In this document: positions 55,657 to 64,000 of the stretch, one piece after another | Layout: each line of letters begins with the position of its first letter | How positions within the stretch are numbered: position 1 is the first letter of the stretch | NCBI GenBank assembly: GCA_965140765.1 | Contig: OZ223309.1 | Location: 3,224,001-3,288,000, forward strand | Reading direction: 5' to 3' | From: Sunxiuqinia sp963678245 | Lineage (GTDB): Bacteria > Bacteroidota > Bacteroidia > Bacteroidales > Prolixibacteraceae | DNA: 64,000 nucleotides | Position numbers and translations under genes: made by a program | The notes under the pieces: model-generated | The model's database searches: none | What the model saw: the letters and a program-made list of their open reading frames with translations, nothing else | Told to the model about the DNA's origin: nothing

Positions 55657-56907
55657 TTACCTCACTTTAAGTGTTACAATGGTCAATACAGCCAATATAA
55701 TTCCCACAATCCAAAAGCGCGTAACAATCTTCGCTTCCGGAATTCCCTTCTTTTGATAGTGATGGTGAATCGGACTCATCAGAAAAACCCGGTGTCCTTC
55801 ACCATATTTACGTTTTGTATATTTAAAATAGGCCACCTGAATAATCACCGATAAATTTTCAACCAAAAAGATTCCACACAACAAGGGAATCAGAATCTCT
55901 TTACGGATGATAACTGCAAAAACTGCTAAAATACCACCCAGTGCTAAACTTCCGGTATCGCCCATAAATACCTGTGCCGGATATGAATTGTACCATAAAA
56001 AGCCAACTGTTGCACCTATGAATGCCGCAATAAATATCGTAAGTTCTCCAATGTTGGGGATGTACATGATATTCAGGTAATCAGAGTAAATGACGTTACC
56101 ACTAACGTATGCTAAAATCCCCAAAGTAACCCCGCTAATTGCCGACGTTCCGGTCGCCAGACCATCGATTCCATCAGTTAAATTAGCGGCATTTGAAACC
56201 GCTGTAATAATGAGAATAATGGCAAATGCGTACACCAGCCAACGCCAGAGATTACCTGTCTGATCGGCAAATGGAACCAACCAAGCATAATCAAACTCAT
56301 GGTTTTTAATAAATGGAATAGTGGTACGAGTTGATTTTACATCCTTGGTTATGAACTGCACATTCTGAAGCCCGGATTCAACATCAATTACAATTTCCTT
56401 TTTAAAGTCGCCACTTTCGTTCAGCACCCTTTCCCGTACAACTACTTCTTCTGAAAAATAGAGTGTTGAAGCTACAATAACTCCTAAACTTATTTGGCCT
56501 AAAATTTTAAATTTACCAGCCAAGCCTTCTTTATCTTTTAAAAACACTTTGATGTAATCATCAGTAAAGCCAATCAGTCCCAACCAAATTGTTGTAATCA
56601 ACATCAATAGGATGTAAATATTGTCAAGCTTAGCAAATAGCAGTGTAGGAATAATAATTGAAGCCAGAATAATCAGCCCCCCCATGGTCGGTGTTCCTTT
56701 CTTTTGCAACTGACCTTCTAAGCCTAAGTCGCGAACCTCTTCTCCAATCTGCTTCTTGTGTAGGAAATTGATCAGCTTTCGACCAAATCCCATTGTAATG
56801 AACAGCGATGTAATAATCGCCGCCGCTGAGCGAAATGAGATGTATTGTACCATCCCAATTCCGGGAATATCTAAATATTTCAACCACTCGTACAGTAAAT
56901 GAATCAT
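55657..56907 (-). CDS. mraY: Phospho-N-acetylmuramoyl-pentapeptide transferase
   Basis: This 416-residue integral membrane enzyme makes lipid I from UDP-MurNAc-pentapeptide and undecaprenyl phosphate. It has about ten membrane helices. Catalytic acidic motifs are GFTDDYIKV, NLTDGIDGLATG and FMGDTGSLALGG, with HHHYQKKG near the end. It is about 55 residues longer than E. coli MraY because of an extra periplasmic stretch at about residues 155-205, a known Bacteroidota feature as far as I recall. It lies 10 bp after murE. Confidence 0.95.
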   Translation of the reverse strand: MIHLLYEWLKYLDIPGIGMVQYISFRSAAAIITSLFITMGFGRKLINFLHKKQIGEEVRDLGLEGQLQKKGTPTMGGLIILASIIIPTLLFAKLDNIYILLMLITTIWLGLIGFTDDYIKVFLKDKEGLAGKFKILGQISLGVIVASTLYFSEEVVVRERVLNESGDFKKEIVIDVESGLQNVQFITKDVKSTRTTIPFIKNHEFDYAWLVPFADQTGNLWRWLVYAFAIILIITAVSNAANLTDGIDGLATGTSAISGVTLGILAYVSGNVIYSDYLNIMYIPNIGELTIFIAAFIGATVGFLWYNSYPAQVFMGDTGSLALGGILAVFAVIIRKEILIPLLCGIFLVENLSVIIQVAYFKYTKRKYGEGHRVFLMSPIHHHYQKKGIPEAKIVTRFWIVGIILAVLTIVTLKVR

Positions 56908-56917
56908 CCTGCTGTAT

Positions 56918-58375
56918 TTAGTTTAAATTGAAAATTTCTTTAATAACCTCTTTATCATCGAAATGATGTTTCACCCCGTTGATTTCCTGATAATCTTCGT
57001 GACCTTTGCCAGCAACAAGAACGATATCTCCAGGCTGTGCCAACATGCATGCTGTTCGAATTGCTTCTTTCCGACTAACGATAGAAAGCACTTTATTCTT
57101 CTGGTGTGATTCAATACCGGTTTCCATATCGGCAATAATTTGCTCCGGCACTTCACTCCGAGGATTATCTGATGTGAGGATCACTTTGTCGCTTTGCGAT
57201 GCCGCCTCCTGCGCCATCACCGGACGCTTTGTTTTGTCACGGTCGCCACCAGCTCCAACAACAGTAATCACCTGCTCATTACCCGTTCTAATATCAGTAA
57301 TTCCATTCAACACATTTTTCAGCGCATCAGGCGTGTGGGCATAGTCTACCACAGCATATCTCCCATCAACCGAGCGGAGAATTTCAAACCGTCCAGCAAC
57401 TGATCTCATTTCGCTAATCACCGGCAGTACACTTTCGACTTCTTCGCCCAACAAAACAGCCGAACCATAAACGGACATTAAATTGTAAGCATTAAATAGA
57501 CCCGCGAAATGAGTCCAGACCTCCCGGCCGTCAACATCCAGCAACATGCCGTCAAAATGCTTTTCGAGCACTTTACATTTGAAATCAGCCAAGGATTTTA
57601 ACCCGTATGTTTTTTTAATTGCTAGTGTATTTTGAAGCATGACCAAGCCGTTTTTCTCATCAGAATTCGTGAGTGCAAATGCTGATTTCGGAAGCTGGTC
57701 AAAAAACTTTTTTTTGGCTTTTAAGTATTCAGCAAAAGTTTGGTGATAATCCAGATGATCGTGGGTTAGATTTGTAAAGACTCCTCCATCAAACTCAACT
57801 CCTGCAATACGGTCTTGGTGAATGGCATGCGAACTCACCTCCATGAAGCAATAATCACAACCGGCATCAACCATTTTCGCCATGATTGACTGAATTTGCA
57901 ATGCATCCGGAGTTGTATGTGTTGCTGGTAATTCTTCATCTCCCACGTAATATTTTATAGTTGAAATTAAACCAACCTGATATCCCAATTTCTTGAATAC
58001 TCGATACAACAAGGTGGCAATGGTTGTCTTGCCATTTGTTCCGGTTACTCCCACAACTTTCAAATTAGAAGAAGGATTGCGGTAAAAATTAGCTGCCAAG
58101 CGCCCAAAAACAGAAGCTGTATTTTTCATTTTTACCAAAGTAGCCGACCCTGCCTGAACACCATCAAATCTCTCTGCAATAATTACCTTCGCTCTTTCAT
58201 TCAACGCATTTCCTATAAATTGGTGTCCATCGACATGCGTGCCGGCTACCGCGACAAAAACATCGCCCTCACTCACTTTCCTGGAATCGAATTGCAATTC
58301 GCCTACGTCTATCGAATCGTTCCCTTCAATCACTTCGTATTCCAGTCCTCTCAATATGTCACTCAGCTTCATCAT
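56918..58375 (-). CDS. murE: UDP-N-acetylmuramoyl-tripeptide synthetase (meso-DAP adding)
   Basis: This 485-residue Mur ligase adds the third stem residue. The ATP P-loop VTGTNGKTTIATLL, the MEVSSHAIHQDR segment and NLTHDHLDYH are present. The amino-acid specificity motif is DNPR (in TSDNPRSEVP), which marks meso-diaminopimelate enzymes, so the peptidoglycan is predicted to contain meso-DAP. Two adjacent ATGs exist (58375 and 58372); the first overlaps the ftsI stop by one base (TAATG), which favours 58375. Confidence 0.95.
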   Translation of the reverse strand: MMKLSDILRGLEYEVIEGNDSIDVGELQFDSRKVSEGDVFVAVAGTHVDGHQFIGNALNERAKVIIAERFDGVQAGSATLVKMKNTASVFGRLAANFYRNPSSNLKVVGVTGTNGKTTIATLLYRVFKKLGYQVGLISTIKYYVGDEELPATHTTPDALQIQSIMAKMVDAGCDYCFMEVSSHAIHQDRIAGVEFDGGVFTNLTHDHLDYHQTFAEYLKAKKKFFDQLPKSAFALTNSDEKNGLVMLQNTLAIKKTYGLKSLADFKCKVLEKHFDGMLLDVDGREVWTHFAGLFNAYNLMSVYGSAVLLGEEVESVLPVISEMRSVAGRFEILRSVDGRYAVVDYAHTPDALKNVLNGITDIRTGNEQVITVVGAGGDRDKTKRPVMAQEAASQSDKVILTSDNPRSEVPEQIIADMETGIESHQKNKVLSIVSRKEAIRTACMLAQPGDIVLVAGKGHEDYQEINGVKHHFDDKEVIKEIFNLN

Positions 58376-60489
58376 TATCCTAAATCGATATAGATTGTTT
58401 GTCCTTTTCTAATTTTATTTCCAGCTTTCAACGATTGTTTCTTGACCCTGCCAATCCCTTTCATTTTCACCTTCAGACCCGCGTTCTCCAATAAATAAAG
58501 CGCATCGCTGCCACCCATTCCGCGAACATCGGGAACCAATCCTTCTGCAACAGCCAATGCTTCCGCACTTAGCTCTTCAGTTCCTTGATTAATCTTGATT
58601 AATTTTGAGTCCACCTTCGCCTCCATCGGCAAGTCAAGCTCATTTGCTGTTATTTCAATTTCATCTTTAAAACTAGCTTTCACGATTGGAAGAGCTGCAA
58701 TTTGATTCATCTCTTTTTCGCGTGGATCCATAAAACTCGCATACACTTTACTCACAATTTCTTTGAATACCGGCCCAGCTACCGATGAACCGTAATACGT
58801 TCCCTTAGGTCCAACAATAACTACTACGCAAGTGTATTGCGGATCGTCAGCCGGAAAATAGCCGGCAAATGAGGCCTGGTAATTTTTACGGCCGCCTTTA
58901 GAGTAACCCTCATTATTGTATGCCACCTGCGCTGTTCCTGTTTTTCCTGCAATTGCGAAATACGGATTATTCAGTGATTTTCCGGTACCATCAACACACA
59001 CCCCTTCGAGTAAAGCCTGAGCCTTTTTCAGTGTTTGCTTCGAACAGATTGAAGGATTAATCACTTCGGTTTTAAACTCCTTTTCTAAAATACCATTCCG
59101 ACGCACTTCCTTAACAAATTTCGGTTTCACCATTCGACCATTGTTGGCCACTGCATTGTAAAAAGTAGCTGTTTGCAGCGGTGTTAATTTGATCTCGTAG
59201 CCATACGAAATCCAAGCCAGCGACGGTCCCCACCAAACTTTGTCATCCGGATACTTAATGTAAGGAATACCTTCTCCTGCAAAACCAAGTCCAAGTGGCT
59301 TATTCAAACCGAAATTGTAAATCCGGTCAATAAAATCTTCTTCGTGCCCCTCGTAATATTTCGTAATTATTTTGGCTACTCCAACGTTAGACGAAAGCTC
59401 AAAAATTTCTTTCATGGTAAGCTTGCCGTGCCCTCCATGGTGGTAGTCACTATCATAAATTGTCTGACCACGATAGTCCCATGCTCCGTTCCCAGTGTCA
59501 AACACATCAGCGGTATCAACATAGCCCTGCTCCATAGCGACCATCATCGACATCAGCTTGAAAGTTGACCCCGGCTCACTACAACCGGCATGCCCCAACG
59601 CAAAATTGTAGGTTTCAGCATAGGCGCCATCTTTACGGCGACCAAGATTGGCAATGGCTTTCACCTCACCAGTTTTAACTTCCATAACGATTGCTGTTCC
59701 CCACTCCGCCTGCGAAGTTTCCATCTGACGAAATAATGCATTGTTGGCAAAATCCTGCAAATTCACATTCAGCGTCGTGACCACATCACTACCATCATTG
59801 GGTTCAATAATGGGCACATTAATCCAACGTCCCGAATAGTTGCGCTTAACAGCCTTGCCATTCTCTCCACTGAGGTATCCTTCCATCAATCCTTCGATAC
59901 CGGAATAACCGACATTGCCATGAATACCTCCATAAGCACCTTTATTTAGCGTTCCAATGGTTCGGCTGGCCAACTCGCTGTGTGGCATCACTCGCTCATT
60001 CTCAGTCACAACAATCAACCCAGAACCAAAAATGCCCCGATTCATTGTTGACAAGCGCTTAAATCTTTGAAGTTGATTATAATTAACTTCCTCCGGATAA
60101 ATCAAAAACCATCGATTTCCCTTCTTAAAATCCTTATCTAGCTTTAGTTTGAATTGATATTTCGAAATTCCGAAAAACTCTGCTACCTCCAACGCAAAAG
60201 CATCCGCCTTCTCGTCATAAACTCGTTTAATTCGTGGAGCGGCCAAATCCAGTCGTAATTCATATTTTGGTACCGATGTGGCCAAAATACTTCCATCGTC
60301 AGCACAAATATTTCCACGCTTGGCTTCAATTTCGGTCGTGTTGTTTTTTAAATCTTTGGCGATACCTCTCCATTTATCGGTATCCATATTTTGGATCATG
60401 AAGATTTTGGCGACGATAACAATTCCGAAAATTGCTGCCGCAAAGTAAATAAAACCAAACCGGGCTGTTATTTCCTTTCTAATCTCCAT
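58375..60489 (-). CDS. ftsI: Division-specific penicillin-binding protein 3 with PASTA domain
   Basis: This 704-residue class B PBP (transpeptidase) partners with FtsW in septal cell-wall synthesis. It has an N-terminal membrane helix (about 12-32) and a pedestal domain. Transpeptidase motifs are SxxK in EPGSTFKLMS, SxN in ELSSNVGVAK and KTG in AGKTGTAQVA. A single C-terminal PASTA domain (about 640-704, LVPDVRGMGGSDALYLLENA) is present, as in many Bacteroidota and Gram-positive relatives but not in E. coli FtsI. It follows ftsL directly and is coupled to murE. Confidence 0.93.
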   Translation of the reverse strand: MEIRKEITARFGFIYFAAAIFGIVIVAKIFMIQNMDTDKWRGIAKDLKNNTTEIEAKRGNICADDGSILATSVPKYELRLDLAAPRIKRVYDEKADAFALEVAEFFGISKYQFKLKLDKDFKKGNRWFLIYPEEVNYNQLQRFKRLSTMNRGIFGSGLIVVTENERVMPHSELASRTIGTLNKGAYGGIHGNVGYSGIEGLMEGYLSGENGKAVKRNYSGRWINVPIIEPNDGSDVVTTLNVNLQDFANNALFRQMETSQAEWGTAIVMEVKTGEVKAIANLGRRKDGAYAETYNFALGHAGCSEPGSTFKLMSMMVAMEQGYVDTADVFDTGNGAWDYRGQTIYDSDYHHGGHGKLTMKEIFELSSNVGVAKIITKYYEGHEEDFIDRIYNFGLNKPLGLGFAGEGIPYIKYPDDKVWWGPSLAWISYGYEIKLTPLQTATFYNAVANNGRMVKPKFVKEVRRNGILEKEFKTEVINPSICSKQTLKKAQALLEGVCVDGTGKSLNNPYFAIAGKTGTAQVAYNNEGYSKGGRKNYQASFAGYFPADDPQYTCVVVIVGPKGTYYGSSVAGPVFKEIVSKVYASFMDPREKEMNQIAALPIVKASFKDEIEITANELDLPMEAKVDSKLIKINQGTEELSAEALAVAEGLVPDVRGMGGSDALYLLENAGLKVKMKGIGRVKKQSLKAGNKIRKGQTIYIDLG

Positions 60490-60857
60490 TATTCGCTGTC
60501 TATTTTTTCAACTTCTATTTTCCGGGCCGGCTCAGTTGGCTCCAACAAATCCAATCCACTCGACTTTACCTTCGCCACGATTTCTGAAGGCCGGTTCATC
60601 TTCATCAATTCTGTTTCATAGGTAACCGATTCAGCTCGCAATTCCTTAATCGAATCCTGAGCAGCTTCCATTCTCCGAATTGTTTTTTCAGACCAATAGC
60701 GATTTGAAATCAACAGAATACCGAGAAAAACCAAGAAAAATACAAAAGGCATCTGTTTCACCACCTTTTCGCTGGCCAGCAAACTACCACCCAACAGAGA
60801 CTTCAGTCCATTTCGGCGATTTTTAGTTTTACCTGTTATGTTTTTTTCTTCGCTCAT
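60489..60857 (-). CDS. ftsL: FtsL-like divisome protein
   Basis: This 122-residue bitopic protein has a cytoplasmic basic N-terminus, one membrane helix (about 37-57, MPFVFFLVFLGILLIS) and a periplasmic coiled coil (about 62-95). This is the FtsL architecture, and Bacteroidota carry a recognisable FtsL-like family at this position. It lies between rsmH (4-bp overlap) and ftsI (1-bp overlap). Sequence conservation is low, so the assignment relies on topology and position. Confidence 0.85.
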   Translation of the reverse strand: MSEEKNITGKTKNRRNGLKSLLGGSLLASEKVVKQMPFVFFLVFLGILLISNRYWSEKTIRRMEAAQDSIKELRAESVTYETELMKMNRPSEIVAKVKSSGLDLLEPTEPARKIEVEKIDSE

Positions 60858-61756
60858 ACTTTTTCTGCTATTCGCAACTTGGCACTGCGAGCCCTCGGAT
60901 TTCTATTGATCTCCTCATCAGAGGGAACGATAACCTTTCGGTTAACCGCTTTCAACACCGAGCTTACATTTCCAAAAAAGTCTTTCTCCTGCTTGCCTTC
61001 AAAATTGCCTGACTTAACATAATTCTTTACCAAACGATCCTCTAACGAGTGATAGGTAATTACCACAAGGCGGCCACCCGGTTTTAATAGACTGGCGCTT
61101 TGTTCGAGAAAATCTTTAAGCACGTCCAGCTCCTTATTTGTTTCGATGCGCAAAGCCTGAAAAACCTTTGCCAAATATTTGCTCTCATTCTTTTTTGAAA
61201 CACAATTGGCAATTACAGCTTTAAACTGATCGATCGTTTTGACCGGATTATTACGCCGTGCGTCAATCAACTGCGTCACCAACCGATAGGCATTATTGAT
61301 TTCACCATACTCCCGAAATATCTCGATCAAACCAGCCTCATCGTATTCATTAACAATATCGGCTGCGGTCAATTTGGCATCACGGTTCATTCGCATATCC
61401 AGCTCTCCGGAAAACCGGAAAGAGAACCCACGTTCAGCAACATCAAAGTCATGAGAAGAAACACCAAGGTCAGCTAAAATTCCATCCACTTTTTCGACAT
61501 CATGGTAACGCAAAAAATTGCGGATATATTTGAAATTGTGCCGAACAAAAATGAAGCGGGAATCATCAAATGCATTTGCCGCTGCATCTTCATCCTGGTC
61601 AAAGCCAAACAAGCGACCAGTTTTAATATACTTTAAGATTTCGCGAGAGTGACCACCTCCCCCAAAGGTGACATCAACGTAATCGCCATCGTTTTGAATG
61701 TTTAGCCCCTCGATACTTTCATTCAATAAAACCGGTATGTGATACGGTTGCTCCAT
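60854..61756 (-). CDS. rsmH: 16S rRNA (cytosine-1402-N4)-methyltransferase
   Basis: This 300-residue SAM-dependent enzyme methylates C1402 in the decoding centre. The SAM motif TFGGGGHSREIL is at about 29-40. ILADLGVSSHDFD, ERGFSFRFSGELDMRM and VITYHSLEDRLVK are present. It is the second dcw gene, 6 bp after mraZ. Normal length and motifs. Confidence 0.96.
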   Translation of the reverse strand: MEQPYHIPVLLNESIEGLNIQNDGDYVDVTFGGGGHSREILKYIKTGRLFGFDQDEDAAANAFDDSRFIFVRHNFKYIRNFLRYHDVEKVDGILADLGVSSHDFDVAERGFSFRFSGELDMRMNRDAKLTAADIVNEYDEAGLIEIFREYGEINNAYRLVTQLIDARRNNPVKTIDQFKAVIANCVSKKNESKYLAKVFQALRIETNKELDVLKDFLEQSASLLKPGGRLVVITYHSLEDRLVKNYVKSGNFEGKQEKDFFGNVSSVLKAVNRKVIVPSDEEINRNPRARSAKLRIAEKV

Positions 61757-61762
61757 ACAGTC

Positions 61763-62218
61763 CTACTCTCCTCCAAAAAATTCGGTAAACATATCCTTAT
61801 AGCTTTCCTTATCAGTATCTGAATAGTAAGCCTCGTATTCATCAACATCCCACAATCTAATCCGATCGCCAACACCAACAAAAAAAACATCTTTCTTGAT
61901 GCTCACCTTCTCCAAAAAACTGTTGGGGAAGTTCATTCGGCAACTTTCAGGTACATTCAGGATCTTAAAATTTCGGTAGATCATATCCAGCAATCGACTT
62001 TGCCGGGGATTATTTCTATTCAACTTTGCCTTAAAAGAGGCCAATCTAGCCTCCCATGCTTCCATTGGATAAATATTCAAACACTTCTCAAACGGATCAA
62101 TCTCAATCGCCAGCTGACCGCCCGGAATGCGCCCTCCCATCTCGTTTTTATAGTCGACAGGCAGCACGACACGTCCTTTTTCGTCAAATGTTGCGCTCTT
62201 TTCTGCTGAGAAATCCAT
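61763..62218 (-). CDS. mraZ: Transcriptional regulator MraZ
   Basis: This 151-residue protein consists of two AbrB-like swapped-hairpin DNA-binding units. The first contains DEKGRVVLPVDYKNE (about 12-26) and the second KNVPESCRMNFP-like residues around 92. MraZ binds repeats upstream of its own operon and represses the dcw cluster. It is the first gene of the operon, and matching repeats are seen 53 bp upstream, consistent with autoregulation. Confidence 0.94.
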   Translation of the reverse strand: MDFSAEKSATFDEKGRVVLPVDYKNEMGGRIPGGQLAIEIDPFEKCLNIYPMEAWEARLASFKAKLNRNNPRQSRLLDMIYRNFKILNVPESCRMNFPNSFLEKVSIKKDVFFVGVGDRIRLWDVDEYEAYYSDTDKESYKDMFTEFFGGE

Positions 62219-62616
62219 GAGTTAAATGTCTATTTTTCAATTGTAAAATTAGTAAATTCTTCCTCAAAATTCCACTATTAGTCACATTAAGTCACTTTAT
62301 TCCACATTTATTTGATTTTAAGAATGTTCATTATTTGTTAATAACAACGCTACACCTGTTAACAACACAACACAAAAACCTCAATATCTGCCAATTAAAA
62401 AACAAATACCACTTTAAAACATCCGTTAATAAAACAGAGACATAAAGATAAAGCAAGCATGTAAAAATATTCACATACAGAAGTGTGATTATTAAAAGCG
62501 AGTTCCATGTGTTGCAAAAAATAAATAATTATAAAAACATGAAAAATTACAAATAAACCGAAGAGATAAGTTAGCTCAGTTTTATTTCTTATTTTTCGGC
62601 ATCAAAAAATCCAGAC
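62219..62616. other. Divergent intergenic region between mraZ and glsA-like genes
   Basis: These 398 bp are AT-rich, contain no gene and must hold the dcw promoter(s) and that of the acyltransferase pair. The only clear structure is the four-repeat array at 62271-62305. A TATTTTTC stretch at 62590-62597 is a weak -7-like match for the plus-strand gene. Confidence 0.6.
62271..62305 (-). promoter_or_regulatory. Putative MraZ operator: four 5-nt repeats with 10-bp spacing
   Basis: On the minus strand GTGGA, GTGAC, GTGAC and GTGGA occur at 62305-62301, 62295-62291, 62285-62281 and 62275-62271. Each is separated by exactly five bases. MraZ boxes in other bacteria are direct TGGGN-type repeats with five-base spacers ahead of mraZ. 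The GTGRM core differs slightly from that consensus. Confidence 0.7.
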
Positions 62617-63459
62617 ATGACTGATCAATATCCAAATGGCATTAAACCGATTGATATCAGGGAGGTTTTCAAAGCAAAAAGTCCGAAACTTGCCAAGTTT
62701 ATCCCGGGATTCGTTTACAACTATATCACCCGGATTATGCACATTCATGACATCAATGAAATACTGGCTAAATATGGCGACAAAACCGGAATCGAATTCG
62801 TGCACCAAATTGTAGAACATTTTGATGTAACTGAAAAAGTTGTTGGCACTGAAAACATTCCTGAAGGCGGTCGTTTTATTTTTGCGTCCAACCATCCTCT
62901 TGGAGGCTTCGACGGGCTACTACTCATGTCGAACGTAAACAAAGTACTCGGCGATGTTCGGTTTTTGGTTAACGATGTTTTAATGAACATCCCACAACTC
63001 GAAAGTGTATTTGTCCCTATCAACAAACACGGTGGTCACGGGCGTGCTGTTGCCCGCATTGTTCACGAGCAGTACCAGTCCGACTCCCAAATTCTGATCT
63101 TCCCTTCAGGCTATGCCTCACGAAAAATAAAAGGCACCATTACTGATACAGATTGGAAAAAACACTTCATTCAAAAATCGACTCAATACGAACGAGACAT
63201 TATCCCTGTTCACGTCTCTGGGCAAAATTCAAATTTCTTTTACAATTTCGCAAATTTTCGCAAGGTTATGGGACTGAAGTGGAACCTTGAACAATTTTTC
63301 CTTCCTGATGAAACTTTCAGACATCGCGGGCAAAGCTTCACTATAACCTTTGGAAAACCAATACCCTATACCACATTCGACAAAAGCAAAAAACACAAAG
63401 AATGGGCTGACTACGTAAGAGACAAAGTCTATTCAATGTCTGAAATACACAAGCACTGA
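62617..63459 (+). CDS. glsA: PlsC-type O-acyltransferase, glycine-lipid synthase GlsA-like
   Basis: This 280-residue acyltransferase has the NHxxxxD active site in NHPLGGFDG (about residues 91-99) and the downstream IFPSGYASR motif that corresponds to the EG(T/S)R block. No long hydrophobic membrane span is obvious. In Bacteroides the similar protein GlsA works with the N-acyltransferase GlsB to make glycine (and ornithine-type) amino lipids. Here a GlsB-like gene follows after 77 bp, which supports that role over lysophosphatidate acylation. The gene is divergent from the dcw operon. Confidence 0.75.
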   Translation: MTDQYPNGIKPIDIREVFKAKSPKLAKFIPGFVYNYITRIMHIHDINEILAKYGDKTGIEFVHQIVEHFDVTEKVVGTENIPEGGRFIFASNHPLGGFDGLLLMSNVNKVLGDVRFLVNDVLMNIPQLESVFVPINKHGGHGRAVARIVHEQYQSDSQILIFPSGYASRKIKGTITDTDWKKHFIQKSTQYERDIIPVHVSGQNSNFFYNFANFRKVMGLKWNLEQFFLPDETFRHRGQSFTITFGKPIPYTTFDKSKKHKEWADYVRDKVYSMSEIHKH

Positions 63460-63500
63460 ATTTAAAGGTTAGCACACCCAAGTTCTTAAATAAATTTTTA

Positions 63501-63508
63501 TAGTTTTG
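63501..63508 (+). promoter_or_regulatory. Possible -7 element before the glsB-like gene
   Basis: TAGTTTTG matches TAnnTTTG and lies 28 bp before ATG 63537. If used, the second gene would have its own promoter. Confidence 0.3.
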
Positions 63509-63536
63509 TAGCTCAACAAATTTAGCGCGATTAAGT

Positions 63537-64000
63537 ATGAAAGATATTGTTGCACCGATGCCTAAAGAAGCTATTATTGCCGAATTAACCCCGGATAAGC
63601 TTTTGAGGAAGACGAACAAAGGTGCCAATGAGATCTACGTGATTACACATCACGATTCTCCCAATTTAATGCAAGAGATTGGCCGCTTACGAGAAATCAC
63701 TTTTCGTGATGCCGGAGGCGGAACAGGCAAAGAGCTCGATATAGACAAATACGACACGAAGGAAAATCCCTATCATCAATTGATCGTTTGGGATCCAGAT
63801 GCGCAGGAAATACTTGGTGGCTACCGCTACCTCATGTGTGCCAATCTTCCGGTTGATGAAAATGGAGAGGTCATACTTGCCACTTCCCGCTTATTTCATT
63901 TCTCTGAAGAGTTTACGAAGAATTATCTTCCTTACACCTTAGAACTAGGCCGCTCATTTGTTCAACCGGCATATCAATCAAGTAAAGCTGGAGCAAAAGC
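63537..64000 (+). CDS. glsB: GNAT-type N-acyltransferase, GlsB-like (cut by window edge)
   Basis: The first 154 codons are seen. The protein resembles the OlsB/GlsB group of acyl-ACP-dependent N-acyltransferases. LMQEIGRLREITFRDAGGGTG is split across residues about 42-62, followed by DIDKYD, HQLIVWDPDAQEILGGYRY and YTLELGRSFVQPAYQ. These motifs are shared with proteins often annotated as hemolysins. Paired with the PlsC-like gene just upstream, it is predicted to make the N-acylated amino acid of glycine or ornithine lipids. The C-terminus lies outside the window. Confidence 0.8.
   Translation, partial: MKDIVAPMPKEAIIAELTPDKLLRKTNKGANEIYVITHHDSPNLMQEIGRLREITFRDAGGGTGKELDIDKYDTKENPYHQLIVWDPDAQEILGGYRYLMCANLPVDENGEVILATSRLFHFSEEFTKNYLPYTLELGRSFVQPAYQSSKAGAK

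Overview
The window is chromosomal DNA from a member of the Bacteroidota, class Bacteroidia. The evidence is the fused SecDF start, the RprX/RprY two-component pair, DUF6452/DUF6048 lipoprotein neighbours, a glycine-lipid type acyltransferase pair, TAnnTTTG-type -7 promoter elements, an FtsI with a PASTA domain, and a dcw cluster without murF or ddl. A marine or sediment Marinilabiliales/Prolixibacteraceae-like genus is my best guess, but that is an inference. No rRNA, tRNA, CRISPR array, intact insertion sequence or prophage was seen.

Layout. 1-2814 (minus): 5' part of secDF, a small unknown membrane protein, a retropepsin-like protein and malate dehydrogenase. 3041-8564 (minus): a four-gene efflux operon (adaptor, MacB/FtsX-type permease, TolC-like channel, second adaptor) with no ATPase gene. 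8822-14619 (minus): glmM, glutamine synthetase, valS. 14858-19554 (plus): MarC-like protein, a CBM48-type protein, an MFS transporter, a CDF metal transporter and the DUF6452/DUF6048 pair. 19747-25043 (minus): a receiver-kinase protein and a 1373-residue multi-PAS hybrid kinase. 25351-27464 (plus): YitT-family protein and M23 peptidase, convergent with purN. 28294-30543 (plus): acpP-fabF-rnc. 30840-33126 (plus): rprX-rprY. Then a KefB-type antiporter (minus), an SDR (plus), lepA (minus), a tandem LAB_N membrane protein and a nucleotide-sugar epimerase (plus), a small ExbB/TolQ-like protein (minus) and a LytS/LytTR two-component pair (plus). 42692-44256 is an accessory patch with one unknown coiled-coil membrane protein between stretches of unusual composition. 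A GH43-like lipoprotein follows.

45305-62218 (minus) is the division and cell-wall (dcw) operon, transcribed mraZ-rsmH-ftsL-ftsI-murE-mraY-murD-ftsW-murG-murC-ftsQ-ftsA-ftsZ-ftsZ-yqeY. Most junctions are tight or overlapping. Four GTGRM repeats spaced exactly 10 bp lie upstream of mraZ and look like an MraZ operator. The window ends with a glsA/glsB-like acyltransferase pair, the second gene cut by the window edge.

Most notable points. (1) Two complete tandem ftsZ genes follow ftsA. Both keep the GTPase motifs. The proximal copy lacks the usual C-terminal peptide and instead ends in a tail resembling the end of the neighbouring FtsA. (2) ftsW is split by a single-base frameshift in a run of seven T, so it is a sequence error, a mutation or a slippage site in an essential gene. 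(3) A perfect 17-bp hairpin lies inside the first codons of rnc, a possible RNase III autoregulation site. (4) Overlapping, mutually exclusive inverted repeats precede the epimerase gene. (5) The efflux operon has two paralogous adaptors but no nucleotide-binding subunit.
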